Shown one piece after another: positions 14,911 to 24,859 of a DNA stretch of 64,000 nucleotides (position 1 is the stretch's first letter; each line of letters begins with the position of its first letter). Source of the stretch: Cymbidium sinense (taxonomy: Eukaryota > Streptophyta > Magnoliopsida > Asparagales > Orchidaceae); the NCBI GenBank assembly GCA_021442155.1, contig CM038221.1, forward strand, positions 26,875,906-26,939,905. Direction: 5' to 3'. The translations under genes and the position numbers were made by a program. The notes beneath the pieces were generated by a model. It was not told the DNA's origin. It saw only the letters and a list, made by a program, of their open reading frames with translations, and made no database searches.

Positions 14911-17900
14911 AACTATCTTGAAGTACTTATTTCATATTTTTACTAAATTTTACATGGAGATTTTGCATGCAGATCATTTTTTCTTCAGCCTTAGCCTAAC
15001 TAAAGGTTTTCATTTGAGTAGATCTAAAATTGAATATATGGAGTATAATTTTAGTTGTAGAAGTTTTAGTGGTGGTGTTGTGACATTGGGTGATTAAGTC
15101 CTTAAAAAGATTGAGCGTTTCAGATATCTAGGCTCTATTGTTCGAAATGATGGTGAAATGGATGAGGATGTTATTAGTAGAATTTAAGTTGGATGGTTGA
15201 AGTGGAGGAATGCATTTGGCCTATTGTGTGATAGAAAAGTGTCACTACACTTAAGGGAAAATTTTATTAGATGGTGTTGGCTGGTAAAAGAGAAGCATAA
15301 GACTAAGTTAAGTGTTGCAGAGATGAGGATGCTCAGGTGGATTAGTGGCTTTACTTGTAGAGATAAAATGCAAAATGAATATGTTCGTGAAAAGGTTGGA
15401 GTAGCTGCAGTAGCAGATAAAATTAGAGAGAGTCATCTTAGATGATTTGGCCACATAAAGCGTCGGCCGTCTGATGACCTGGTTAGGAGAGTAGATGTAT
15501 TAGATTTGTCTTATATTAAGAAAGATAGAGGTAGATCTAAGAAGACTTAGTTAAGATGCATAAAAATGATCTTAGTTTATTAGAATTAAATGAAAATTTG
15601 ATACATAATAGGACACAATGGAGAAGAAGGATTCATGTAGCCGACTCCACATAGTGGCATAAAGCTTCTTGTTGTTATTATTGTTATTGGTACTTAAGGT
15701 ATACATAATTTTCTCTCAAATTTTTTGAAACTAATTTTATTTACTTGTTAAGAGGTGTATTTTATACCATTTATTGTAGATTTCTAAATTATAGAAGTCT
15801 ATTTTCACTTCCTTATTTTTGAAAAATGCTACTATGATCGTCATTTTAATATAATCATTACTCAATTTATCAATCATAGTATCTCCACACATCATCTTAG
15901 GGGTTGTTTGGGATTACTTTTATTCTTTATTTCTCATTTTATTTTTATTTTTATTTGAAATAAAATATGTTTAATAATGATAGTTGTGTGAGGGCCAAAA
16001 ATTTGCTTCTGACTTCTCATTGAGAAAGTTTTAATTATTTTGGGTTAAACCTTCAGAAGATAACCACCCATAGATTTCATTGAAGATTGTAGATCTAGTT
16101 CTAACTTTCCCTTAGGCGCAAGTACCTATGGGTAATTACATTTTCCAGTTCCTTTTGATGAGAGAGGACTTCCCATTAAGGCTAGTCATTAAGTTGGTTA
16201 GAATTTAGTGTACAATAGTAGTAAATTAGATTTAAAATTTAAAAATTCATCACCTTTAATTATAGCAGATGGTAAGGAGAATGATGACAAACCCAATCAA
16301 GGTTTCATAGTTTTGTCGTCCTGGACTAGTATGGACCTTAGTCTACTTAGTCAGAAAAGGCAGTCGATTGAACTTGACTAAAGGATTCTTGCCGTCAATT
16401 ATGAGTTGCTTCATCTAATGGGACATTGCAAACTTGAGGTGGATGTTTGTCTAAAAGAACATTTTAAGTCGATCTTAACTAACATAGAGATTTTTGCCAT
16501 ATAAGATGTTTCTATGATTCACGACTCAAGAAACAAAGCCATTGGAGAGCTTGTAGGCTACAACCATAATCATAATTTAATGGTATCATTTAGCTATAAG
16601 GCATCTGGTTATAGGAAGCAAACATCAACAACATGAGGATTCATTGCTTTCATAACTTTGTTTATTTAAAATTTACTATGATTTCACTATTTAATCGCAT
16701 ACCTTGTGTCAATTTAATATCAAAGCAACAATTTTAAGGATTTTTCTTTGGTGTTTGTCATTTTCTGCGAGCTCATCTTTTTTGCTATTTTTTAGTTTAT
16801 TTTTTTCTCAAACCTCTCACTATTTTTTAACTTAATATAGTAATTTCTTTCAATTCAACCTATATATCATATTTTTTTAGTTTCTTATCCTCCCGTACAT
16901 TTCATCTCTTCTAAAATAATTTTCTCAAAGTACCTAAGTGCAAAAAGGGGAAAAGAGACTTTTGTTTATCTAGCCACTCCTTACATGACTTTCTCTCTCT
17001 TCCTCCTTATATCTTAATTTTCTCATTTATCTCCAAAAACATCTCAACAAATCCTTCATGATATGAAATTTAAATTAAATTTCAGCTTTCATTCAAATCC
17101 TCACTTAACAAGACCACCTTCTTCCTCTCTTTTGTTTATTTTCTCGTGACTTGATTGCTAGTTACTTGGGACAAAAAAAGGGGCAAATGGAGAAAAATGG
17201 TAAAGAAAAATGGAGTGAAAAAGAAAGACTAAAAGCTTTCATTCTTTAGATAGCTAAAGTTTCTTTAAGATTTTGTTATAGTTCTGAGAATGTATGTGTC
17301 TTTGAGCCGTTCTTGGTCATATCCAATCTCTCAAAATTGTAAATAGCCATACATTGTGTCTTTAGACTATTTAGTGAAAACGGTATGGTAGCCCTCAGTC
17401 AATAAGCTAGTTGATATCAATCTCAAATGCATGTCTACAATACACATACATTTTGACTTAATTTGCTCAAGATATTGGGGATGAGGCAAACCATGATTAC
17501 TAATTAAAGCTCTTTAGACATTATTGGTCATAACTCCTTGATGTTGGTAGATTAAATTTGTTGGTAATGGTATAAACTGGATGATGGAATTATGTGATCT
17601 TTATCAAGCCTATCTTTGTTACCTCAATCACATTCTATTAATTAACTTCAAATCTAAATATTTACCTAAGATTAAACTTTGAATTTAAGTAATATCTTTA
17701 ATTGAGAATGCGCTCGCACAAGTGGGATGAGTAATTAATCACGAGAGATTGCACCTATGGGATGTCTAAACTACATATCTAAATAAATCTTTGTCTAAAT
17801 ATCAAGAAAAATATGATTAATTAAACTTAATCTACTTTAAGGAAAATAACTCCCTTTTCTTCTCACGTTGAGGAGCCTCGAACTAAGGTGTTGATTTTTC

Positions 17901-20464
17901 TTGAGTAACTAACTATCCTTTGAATTTTTAATTTCATAGATCTTAGTGTAATTTTTCCAAGCTAAGTTGATGATAAGGGTTGATGCTAAACAAGTCAAAA
18001 GTGGAAAGAATGCATTACTTTTATTTCAATTGAAGATGACATAATTATAACCATCATAAAAGCCTATAGGATTTCCTAATTTGTGCAAGCATGGCAACTT
18101 GCATGGATGTCCTCCCTCTCTCTATTGTCCATCAAGATTTAAATGCAAGAAAGAAAAGTATTAATGGTGATTTAAAGTTGAGGATCTGATCAAAATTCTA
18201 TTTCAAATCATTTGTGGGGAGAATCAATCAAATAATCAAATATGGAATTCAAGAGGCCATGGATTCATGAGATGGTTGGCCCTTCACCCCCCAAGGAATA
18301 TTCATATTATTTTATTTTCATATATTTTATGTTTAAAGGTTATAAATAATTGAGTGAGTTATAATAGACAAGTAAATTGGTGGAATTATATAATGAGTAT
18401 TGCTTGAGAACATTGTGGAATGTAAGTTTAGGCCCTATTTGGGGTGGCGTTTCGCCTTCGAACTGCACCGCTCAAGCTTTTTAAAATTGTGATGGAACTG
18501 TGTTTTGAAGAATCTGTGGTGGGAAAGCTACGGTTTTCAACTTGACTTGACCAAGTGCGGTGATGACCAGAAATCTATGGTTTAATTTTTTGAAAAAAAA
18601 AAAAAAATTGTAATACCTACTACAGCTTCTTAGATAGCAATTTCTTCTGTAGTAGCTCTATCACTGTTTTTTCATGCAGTTGTAACTATCCCAAATAGAC
18701 CCTTTCCGATTCTTTCCTAAATGGATTCTTTGGTGAGTTATCATGAAATATTATTTGTATTTTTTATATTTTCTTATAAATAATATTGTTATCTTTATTC
18801 GCTATGAGTCATGTTATTTCATGTCATATAATGTCATCTTTTTATGTTTTGGCTTGGTCTTCATTCTATTTATATAAATAATATAAATACAAATAGTACT
18901 CGTATCATTCCAAAGCCATAAAGAATAGAATCTGGCAAATACTCAGCTCTTTTTTCGTTCTCTTCCCCCCCTCTCTCTCTCTCTCTCCTGCCTCAAGAGC
19001 TTAAAATTCTCTGTGCAAGTTGTCCTAGTTTTGACCACCTCATTGATGGCTGGAGCTTGCACTGGTGAACTTTTCTTGCAGGAAGAATAAACTATGATAC
19101 GTTTGCTCGTACAAATCACAAGGCAGCTGGCATGGCAAGTTCACCTTTGTACAAGCTTGCCTGGTGATGTCTCTTCCCTACCCAAGGTTGTGCAAAAGGC
19201 TATCTGTACCCACAAGCTTGCTCAGGGACATACCATTTGCTAGCTCTCTTTAGGGCACCCACCCAACTCATGGGGATATCTCATGGTCTGTGAATGCTCT
19301 CTGTGATGATGATCTTGCCGAATGTGTGAGCTTGCCCCGTCTGCAGCCTCATTTAGCCAAATAAAAATTTGCATTTGTGATCATTACATTATACAAATAA
19401 CCTAGCAATATGGAAAGCAACAAAAAAGAAAGATAAAGTTGGATGGTTGGACTAACATAATCAAAATTAAGATTGATGTGGGATATTCCCATGATAGAGT
19501 GGTTTAGTTTGTATTCAATTTTCTGTACATGTACTTATGCCTTGTCCATGGGGTGTCTTGGAAATGTCGAGTTAATTTTCTTAAACATGAAATATCCGTG
19601 AACTTTCATTCCCAATTCAGTCTAATGCTTTGTAAATATTTGATTTCATTTACAGTGAAATAAGGCCAGGTGGCATGGTGGTAAAACTAATTTTTTGCCC
19701 AGCAAACGTGATTGCGTATGTTCTATGATTGCTTGTTTAAAGTTTTAGTTTCTTCTTTAATGAAATACCCTCTGATGATTTTTGTCATACCTGTGTTTTG
19801 TTCATCCTCTGCTGGTTAAGCTATGTTGTATTGATGGATGCATTCATGCACAACTGTAAGCACTTTTAGTTATTTCCTCCTTAAAGTTGACTTTTCTCCC
19901 TAAAGAGGCTGATATGAAACGTGAGACGGAAAGGAAGGTGCAAGAGAGAAAAATAAGTCAAAAAATTGATTTTGTATCTGGTGCTATACAATCTGGGGAA
20001 GCTGATCCTGCACTAACGATGAATAACAAGATTCCAGGTAGTAATAATGGTTATTGCATGATCTTGAATTTATTGAAGTTCATCAATATCTTAGCATTGT
20101 ATATCACCTGTTACTTATTCTTTGCTGTCTGAACAATAGCTGTTGCCATTTCAACCGGCGTCAACAGTGTGTTTCAACCAGTTTCCACAACTGTGGATGC
20201 AGCAAGGGACAGCAGGTTGAATAAGAAATCAAAATGGGACAAGGTATGCTCTAGCTAGCCCTCAATATTCTATTTAAAGTTCTGAAAACATTTAAATGGG
20301 TAATAGAGAATTTTTACTAGAAGAATTTTTTTTTATTTTTGGCTAATTGTGATGTTAAACGTCCATTGCCTTCTGGAGCAGATGATAATCTACTTCAAGT
20401 CAGCATCCTTGGAATCTATTTATTTGTTGTTAGTGATGGCAGTGGATATAGTGCTTTTGCATAA
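1508..20464 (+). CDS. HCNGP: SAP30-binding-protein-like (HCNGP family) nuclear regulator, split gene, C-terminus decayed
   Basis: Exons 1508-1945, 2104-2164, 9562-9815, 14401-14602, 19906-20037 and 20140-20243 join with matching phases to 397 stop-free codons; a diverged seventh exon follows. Residues 1-166 are acidic and Ser/Pro-rich: an acidic Asp/Glu run near residue 15, then LTIVDYAHDEAAMSPE near 128-143, the usual N-terminal HCNGP signature. The HCNGP core starts near residue 231 (DPLQEFLPP) and continues through YRNPDFLQHAV, IGTCFSKEVFDPHGYDKSD and ADMKRE to about 345. The exon 6 end (LNKKSKWDK) is also typical. Family members are nuclear transcription co-regulators linked to SAP30 and splicing factors; the plant role is inferred. 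Introns 2-4 are 7.4, 4.6 and 5.3 kb and full of transposons. Identity is secure; whether the locus still makes a working protein is not. Confidence 0.85.
2104..2164 (+). CDS. HCNGP: SAP30BP-like gene, exon 2
   Basis: A 61-base exon between TTTTGGCAG and GTAAGC. It continues exon 1 in phase 0 with an EEEKEGSGYIL stretch that matches the EEGEI-(x)-G motif after SPE in plant homologues. It ends one base into a Gly codon (phase 1), which fits exon 3. Confidence 0.75.
2591..2670. repeat. two-copy tandem duplication, 38-bp units
   Basis: Units at 2591-2628 and 2633-2670 share AGAGAAATAAGCATACC and differ at a few sites. Confidence 0.8.
4560..5420. repeat. degenerate tandem array, unit about 80-110 bp
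   Basis: Recurring blocks pair an AAGAGGACA/TTAGCATTCCAT motif with GAAGTGATTGAAGAGGGTTTGACT-like text and an AATCTCATA stretch. About eight to ten strongly diverged units can be followed. No coding signal accompanies them. They may be an old satellite or repeats inside a relic LTR. Confidence 0.5.
5960..6660. repeat. degenerate tandem array, unit about 95 bp
   Basis: Units share GAGCAAGGA(A)GG, GAAC...AAGAACA, TTTATCTTCATGCATAAAG and CCTTCCTAAG-like pieces; about seven copies with variable spacing can be traced. Small frames on either strand here (5906-6302) are products of the repeat. Confidence 0.55.
8850..8950. repeat. compound (TAA)n/(TGA)n/(CAA)n microsatellite
   Basis: TAA, then ATG, then TAA and CAA triplets run for about 100 bp and end in AATAATAATTATTATT, which is self-complementary. 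It opens frames on both strands made of Ile, Met and Thr runs, which are not genes. Confidence 0.95.
9562..9815 (+). CDS. HCNGP: SAP30BP-like gene, exon 3
   Basis: The acceptor is TTTACAG and the donor CAG|GTAACT. It enters in phase 1 and leaves in phase 0 (85 codons with the split Gly). It encodes an acidic, Thr/Ser-rich linker followed by DPLQEFLPP and KCSEELQ, the start of the conserved HCNGP region. Confidence 0.88.
10175..10375. repeat. pair of ~37-bp direct repeats
   Basis: Copies at 10175-10212 and 10339-10375 share TTGAACAATACCTCAAATAA and a CAGTACCAATG-like end, about 126 bp apart. A partial third copy precedes the second. Confidence 0.8.
10989..11015. repeat. (CT)n tract
   Basis: A simple CT dinucleotide run within intron 3. 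Confidence 0.9.
11297..11470. repeat. degenerate tandem repeat, unit about 40-45 bp
   Basis: Four to five units of the pattern TTTCTTTGCATGAAT...TGATTT follow each other immediately downstream (in element sense) of the copia fragment. Confidence 0.5.
11465..12030 (-). mobile_element. Ty1/copia fragment: RNase H and polyprotein end
   Basis: Read on the minus strand with stops and frameshifts, the stretch gives DRRSTSEY near 11890, a (C)DDKS-(x)-INIAHNP-like block with QHNHIKHIEI near 11690-11730, and the closing F-E-(I/L)-S-LG block of a copia polyprotein. These are landmarks of the RNase H domain and tail of plant copia elements. No LTR was recognised beside it. On its upstream side it abuts the RTE LINE. 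Confidence 0.65.
12030..14160 (-). mobile_element. RTE-type LINE, full span but decayed
   Basis: The best-kept part is the endonuclease at 13265-13696: NFYVPPVGSD, GDLNGQVDR and GRTILDFTLSYDFVVAN are hallmark endonuclease stretches of plant RTE LINEs. Just downstream (about 13200) is a CKNCKV(I)SGE-like linker. The reverse-transcriptase C-terminus (VAEMRM, EKVGAALMADKIRESHLRWFDH) lies at 12070-12310. Stops and frame breaks occur throughout and the central RT is poorly kept. The total is about 2.1 kb against roughly 3 kb for intact RTE elements. Confidence 0.75.
14401..14602 (+). CDS. HCNGP: SAP30BP-like gene, exon 4 (core HCNGP region)
   Basis: The acceptor is CCATTTTAG and the donor ATAG|GTCACT. 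It enters in phase 0 and leaves in phase 1 (202 bases). It encodes KINKFLAYKRAGKSFNA, YRNPDFLQHAVRYQDIEQIG, then CFSKEVFDPHGYDKSDFYDEI, the most conserved part of the family. AYLRKKKDY replaces the usual (S/A)EVRNRK(D/E)Y. Confidence 0.92.
14850..14907. repeat. (GA)n microsatellite
   Basis: An AG run of about 58 bp in intron 4. It creates an Arg-Glu repeat in a frame that is not a gene. Confidence 0.95.
14960..15680 (+). mobile_element. RTE-type LINE, 5'-truncated 3' end
   Basis: Plus-strand translation with a few stops gives KGFHLSRSKIEYMEYNFS, RFRYLGSIVRNDGEMDED, GWLKWRNAFGLLCDRKVSL, LSVAEMRMLRWISG and VGVAAVADKIRESHLR, the order of the reverse-transcriptase C-terminus of plant RTE LINEs. 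A short internal deletion removes the block between CDRKV and SVAEM. It ends in a TTGTTGTTATTATTGTTATTGG-like tail at about 15668-15690, typical of RTE 3' ends. It is in opposite orientation to the LINE at 12030-14160 and similar to its end. Confidence 0.8.
15690..18430. other. intronic AT-rich sequence without recognised content
   Basis: No domain, RNA gene or complete transposon is recognised. GGGGTTGTTTGGGA at 15900 resembles the start of a hAT-type MITE, but no matching end was found. Confidence 0.5.
18431..18702. mobile_element. hAT-like MITE, about 272 bp
   Basis: The left end GGCCCTATTTGGGG and the right end CCCAAATAGACC are inverted copies of one another. Such GGxCCTxTTTGG termini are common in small non-autonomous hAT elements of plants. 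The interior has no coding capacity. A clear target-site duplication is not visible. Confidence 0.6.
18966..18988. repeat. (CT)n tract
   Basis: A short CT dinucleotide run inside intron 4. Confidence 0.85.
18989..19375. other. GC-richer intronic block of unknown nature
   Basis: Base composition rises clearly. CTTGC/GCTTGC words recur (GAGCTTGC, AAGCTTGCC, AAGCTTGCTC). No frame longer than about 40 codons and no family match is seen. It could be a remnant of an inserted sequence. Confidence 0.35.
19906..20037 (+). CDS. HCNGP: SAP30BP-like gene, exon 5
   Basis: The acceptor is CCCTAAAG and the donor CCAG|GTAGTA. It completes the Glu codon begun in exon 4 and encodes (E)ADMKRETERKVQERK then SQKIDFVSGAIQSG, matching the basic/acidic helix and VDFVSGGTQPG-like end of the HCNGP region. 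It ends in phase 1. Intron 5 is only 102 bp. Confidence 0.9.
20140..20243 (+). CDS. HCNGP: SAP30BP-like gene, exon 6
   Basis: The acceptor is GAACAATAG and the donor AAG|GTATGC. It encodes a Val/Ser/Thr-rich segment followed by ARDSRLNKKSKWDK, the conserved block before the C-terminal exon of plant homologues. It ends in phase 0 at codon 397. Reading on into the intron meets a stop after five codons. Confidence 0.88.
20342..20464 (+). pseudogene. HCNGP: decayed C-terminal exon of the SAP30BP-like gene
   Basis: Reading from 20342 gives ANCDVKRPLPSGADDNL, an unrelated-looking middle, then DGSGYSAFA and a stop at 20462-20464. Plant homologues have VDGD-(x2)-(N/x)PLPSGGQD-(x)-L, an Ala-rich helix and AG-(S/A)-GY-(T/S)-AFAQQRRR here, so both ends of the exon are recognisable. 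Three defects are visible. The acceptor AG before the exon is now TG (20340-20341). The Ala-rich helix is replaced by ILGIYLFVV. The first Gln codon after AFA is a stop. An upstream TACTAG at 20315-20320 could serve as a new acceptor in phase 0, adding eight or so Phe/Leu-rich residues and giving a protein of about 444 residues. Confidence 0.65.
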
Positions 20465-21425
20465 GTTTCTTTTGATAACCCACTTTATGCCTGAATGCGC
20501 CTCTCTCTACTTATATTTTAAGGCTATCTACAAATTTAACATTTTTTTTTTTAGTTTTAGGGTTTATTATGTGAGTTACCAATATATAATCTTTATTCTA
20601 CTTGTATTTGCTTTAACAACCATAACATGTTTGGTGGGTCCCATTTTTTGTATAGTTTACATCAAAATAGATTAGCCTTGTTGCTTTCTTTTTTTTTTTT
20701 TAGCATTTTTAGTTTATTGCACTTTATTCCATCTTATAAAGGCGTGATATTTATCCAGTATATGGTACTTGTCATATGATAGGTTCATAATAACCATCTT
20801 TTATCTTATCTAGACATTTTTTTTTGTATTTAGTAATACTAGTATTGTATTGTCAGTGTGTGAGCTTCGGTATTTGCAAAATTCTGAAGTGGAAATCATC
20901 TTGTGTTGGTGAAATTTTAGTGCCTGCCATCTTCCCTTTGGTCTTATTTGTTGTGCTGATTTTCAAATGCTTTTCTGGCCTCAACATTATTCTTGCACAA
21001 ATGTTTTTCTTTTCATCTGCTTTTGCTGTAATTTTCACCAAAGACAACTGCCAATTCCACTAGGATAAATCGAAGTAATGCAACTTTAATTCAAATTGCT
21101 AACGGCTCACACTTGGCTTTAAAAGCATATTTAAAACAGCCAAACTACAGCTACAGGAGAGAGAAAAAGTAGCCCAAACCTGGCATAAGACACCAAGTTT
21201 CTTAGGATTGAAGAAACGGTCAAAAGAGGCTTGAATATGTTTAAGCCTCAACTTATCTGCCCCATGAATTATTTTTTTCAAACTACTCATTGTGTTTAAT
21301 ACCATTTGGTAATTGCAAGTTTACGCCCATTTTATAATGGTAGTAAGGTGAGTGTAGGGAGCTAGTTATTAACTGTTCTATGCTAGGAGCCCACTAGTGG
21401 TTCCTTGAATTAATCTAATGGGGTT

Positions 21426-21657
21426 ATTTGCATACATACTACATAATTCTTATATATTTACATATTTAACATCTAAACTTTAATACTTTTATATATAACA
21501 CTCAAATCTTTAACATCACATCAAAAATATCACTATTATTATCTTTTTAAATATGAATATATATTTTTATGTATAGGTAAAATGCTAAAAATATAAATAT
21601 CAAATTTTAGGTGTTAGATATGTAAATACATAGGAATTGTGTGGTATGTATGTAAAT
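21426..21657. mobile_element. complete AT-rich MITE with ~50-bp terminal inverted repeats
   Basis: The left end ATTTGCATACATACTACATA and the right end TATGTATGTAAAT (preceded by GTGTGG) are inverted copies that continue for about 50 bp. The interior holds ACATCACATCAAAAATATCA, which recurs in the other copies at 24532-24840, 24860-25094 and 25790-25970. It lies in the region of the last intron of the SAP30BP-like gene. It has no coding capacity. Confidence 0.75.
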
Positions 21658-21750
21658 CTTCCAAATTCATTATCATGCCCTCCATGATTGCTATTTTATC
21701 ATTAATCTTATTAGTGTTATGCTCTGATGTGGATTTCCTCATATCTCAGG

Positions 21751-21813
21751 AATGAGAAAGAAGAGAAACTGAAGAGAAGCGATCCAACTGAAAGAATATT
21801 AGAGAAAAGGTAA
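21751..21813 (+). pseudogene. HCNGP: possible last exon remnant of the SAP30BP-like gene
   Basis: After the acceptor ATATCTCAG, a frame entered in phase 2 reads NEKEEKLKRSDPTERILEKR and a stop. This is a charged tail resembling the EVEDKRSSERKLERRS-type end of plant homologues, with a small insertion. Neither the current exon 7 nor exon 6 delivers phase 2, so it cannot be joined in frame now. The end AAAAG|GTAATG could also be a donor, so the exon assignment is tentative. Confidence 0.4.
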
Positions 21814-24531
21814 TGACCATATTGAATTCTAACCCAAATTCATTGTCGTACATAATTTTTTTCAGTATTACTGTTCATATTCCTTCATTCCAAGACACCG
21901 ACTTTAAAGGTCTTGCATAGAGTGTAAAGTGATTTAGATCTGTTGATAGCATCAGCCATTGAATTTGGTGGTATTGCTTCAAAGGAGAGCTGAGATGTTC
22001 AAATCTCACTTCCCCTGCTTCTTTTTCACCTTGACCAATAACCTACACTAATAATGCCAATAAAATACTTGATAATATCGTGATATAAGGCTTCATTTTT
22101 ATTTGCTCAATGAGAGTATGGGATCTCTCACTAGAAAAAAAATAAACAATAAATAAAATAAAATAAAATAAATAAAAAAAAGATAAATAAACAAGTGCTT
22201 GTTGGCAACATGTTAGTGTCATAGCATCTGTTAGGAAAGGCTGACGGATTTATGGACCAGCCAAAACCAATGAACTTTGATGCTCTAACGACTACTTTTC
22301 TCCCGTCTTCTTCTTGGTTTCATTGTGCCCACTCTTAAAAAAGTTTGTTTGTTTCTGCTGTTGCTTCTCTCAAAAGAATTTTACATGAACTTTGGACCCT
22401 TCACTCACTGCAAACAAACAGCTTTGAGTTTTCATCTTTCTCTTTTCATTTTCACCCTTTGCGATTTACGGATCTCAAACTTTGTATTCCAAACTTTGGT
22501 CCCTTCACTCACTTCAAACAAAATGTTATGTTTAATCATTTTGTCGATTAACATAGATTTAAGAATACCAATTTTGTAGTAAATGCAAGAAGTGAAACAT
22601 TTGGAATAGAAGTCATTCAATATTTCATTAGCTAAAATGATATTATTAGAAATGAAACTCTCTTTTATTAATGTGGCTTGAGCAAGACTAATGATGAGAT
22701 GTATGAACTTAACAATGATATTGTGGAATGTATTGCAAGAGTAACATTGACTTATAATCAATCAAATTATAACTTAATGTAGATTTTTTCTCATTTAAAA
22801 AACAAATTTCTCCACTTTGAATAAACTTGAGATTACTCAATAGTTAATAAGGTCCCAAGCAATAGAAAAAAGAAGTAAAATCAATTGAGATAAGCGTTGC
22901 TTTTTGATATTAGAGTTAGAAGAGCATTCTTAAGAGTCAAAGAAAGGAGAAATGATATCCTCCTTAAGATGATGAGGTGAAATTTATCTTAAGGAAGAAG
23001 GTTTCTATTTCTGCTTAAAGAATGAGAAAAGATAAGAAATTGTTCTAGTATTAATATACATATAAAGGTAACGAAATGATGCCATTAAGAGTGAGAAATT
23101 TTTTTTTTTTAAATTTTTAAAGTTGGTTTGTGTAGTGTTTATTGCCTTGGATCTTATGATAAAAAAAAATTAATGTCTCCTTCTCCTAGTGGCAATAAAG
23201 TTTTAGCCCATGCAGCGATCCAACTATAATGTCTCCTTCTCAAATCATCTTAATTTTAGCAAGTAGAGACTAATCAAGTGTTGGGAGATCATAGAGTACT
23301 CGTAAAAAATCAGTTCAAGTATTTTAGAGCATGCACATAACAAATAACATTAAAGTAAAAATAATCACATACCAGATTTAACGTGAAAAACTTGAAAGTT
23401 ACATTACCAAAAAATTCACTATGAAAAAAAATTGAGAATAGTACAGATTACATTTATCTGGAGCATCTTCTCTCATTCATTCTAAGACACTCACTTCACT
23501 CTTACACACAAGAAAAAATGAGAAAATTTTTTTTAAAAAAAAATGCCGAATTAACTAAATTCGAAGTCTCCCGACTCATAGCGTTATAACGTCATGACTC
23601 GCATTGTTCTTTAGACTCTGTCTTCTCTATCTCCCTAATGTATCAGCATCATGATGCTATCCTTTTGACGTCAAGCTACATCATTGTTAACACACAGAAA
23701 ATATTTTAGATTGATTTTATCTCAGTAGCCAAGATCTCCTGTTCTAGCTTGACCGGTGTGAAGGACAGAGCTTAGAGATAAAATTAGGCACTCCACGAAA
23801 TAACATCAAGAGGAGATGACTCAAAAAGTGAAAAAAAATTAGATTAATTTTATTTGAGGTTTCTAATAATAGATAACAATTTACTGCAAATATTTTAAGC
23901 AACAAACTTTAAGGTATAATTCAATGGTTTTCAGCTTCTTATTCAAAACAAAAAAAAAATGTGGGGATTCTAGAAACAAATCATTTCAATGCAAAATAAA
24001 TCATTTCTATAAATTTATCCTTACACCACCAATAAATTTTATAAAAAAAAATTATGATGTACATGAGCAATAGTCCCACTATTAATACATAGAGTGTGAT
24101 TAGGTTAATGTTAATACATAACGGTAACAAAGTGTGGATGAGAGAGGATATATTCAATCATAATATCTTTGTTTATCTAATTGATAAATCAATAATAATT
24201 AATCTTAGTACTAGGGAGCTAAGAAGACTTAGAATGTTAAATGCATTCATTGAATCCATTAACCTATTAGGATGTTCATAGTTACATGAACAAAAATTAA
24301 TAATATTATATTGATAAAATTTATAGGAGGATCACTCTAATGTGGCTTTCACAATCCTAAACTATCTAACATTGCAATGAGTCATAAATTAGATTTAAGT
24401 GTTAACTTTGTTGATAAATATCTAATGATGCTATTAAGATTGTAATATTAATTTTCTCAATATCAAATTTTCTAAGTTTTTTTTTTGTTTGAAAACATTA
24501 TAATTTTAAGCTAAATAAAAAAAGAGGAAGC
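21814..24531. other. intergenic AT-rich sequence without a gene
   Basis: It holds a pair of ~31-bp direct repeats at 22388-22419 and 22492-22522 (ACTTTGGxCCCTTCACTCAC). An ATTTAACGTGAAAAACTTGAA stretch at 23379 resembles text common in plant LTR elements. No domain or RNA gene is supported. Frames at 22325-22761 and 24096-24281 have no family match. Confidence 0.5.
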
Positions 24532-24687
24532 TTTATATACATGCCACTCAACTCTTATGTGTTTATATATCTAATAACTTGAGTTAGATATTTAATTATT
24601 TAACATTTTTTTTATGTTTAAAGATGCATTTTATTTTAAAAAAGTGGGTGATTATGATATTTTAATGTAATTTTGAAAATTAGAATG

Positions 24688-24783
<96 letters not shown>

Positions 24784-24840
24784 GAAAATTTGGATATTAG
24801 ATATATAAATATATAAGAATTATGGGATATGTATATAAAT
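24532..24840. mobile_element. MITE copy with internal (TA)n tract
   Basis: Its left end (TTTATATACATGCCACTCAA, CTTATGTGTTTATATATCTA) and right end (ATATATAAGAATTATGGGAT, ATGTATATAAAT) are diverged inverted copies matching the termini of the MITE at 21426-21657. The interior contains AAAAAAGTGGGTGATTATGATATTTT, the complement of the family core, and a long TA run. Confidence 0.65.
24689..24781. repeat. (TA)n microsatellite
   Basis: A TA run of about 93 bp lying inside the MITE copy at 24532-24840. Confidence 0.95.
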
Positions 24841-24859
24841 TTTCATAAAATATTAAAAG

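Larger units (their letters stand above)
14603..19905 (+). other. intron 4, 5.3 kb
   Basis: The donor is GTCACT and the acceptor CCCTAAAG. It contains a long (GA)n tract, a plus-strand RTE LINE end, a hAT-like MITE and a GC-richer block at 18.97-19.37 kb. The remainder (15.7-18.4 kb) is AT-rich with no recognised domain. Confidence 0.8.

Noticed and set aside
15900..15960. GGGGTTGTTTGGGA as a hAT-MITE start
   Set aside because: No inverted partner end was found within about 600 bp.
20349..20675. 108-codon hydrophobic plus-strand frame that could suggest a membrane protein
   Set aside because: It is a shifted reading of the decayed exon followed by T-rich intron; the other frame carries the HCNGP match.
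21950..22060. B-box-like GTTCAAATC resembling a tRNA-derived SINE
   Set aside because: No acceptable A box at the right distance and no poly(A)/T tail; the same holds near 26200 and 19665.
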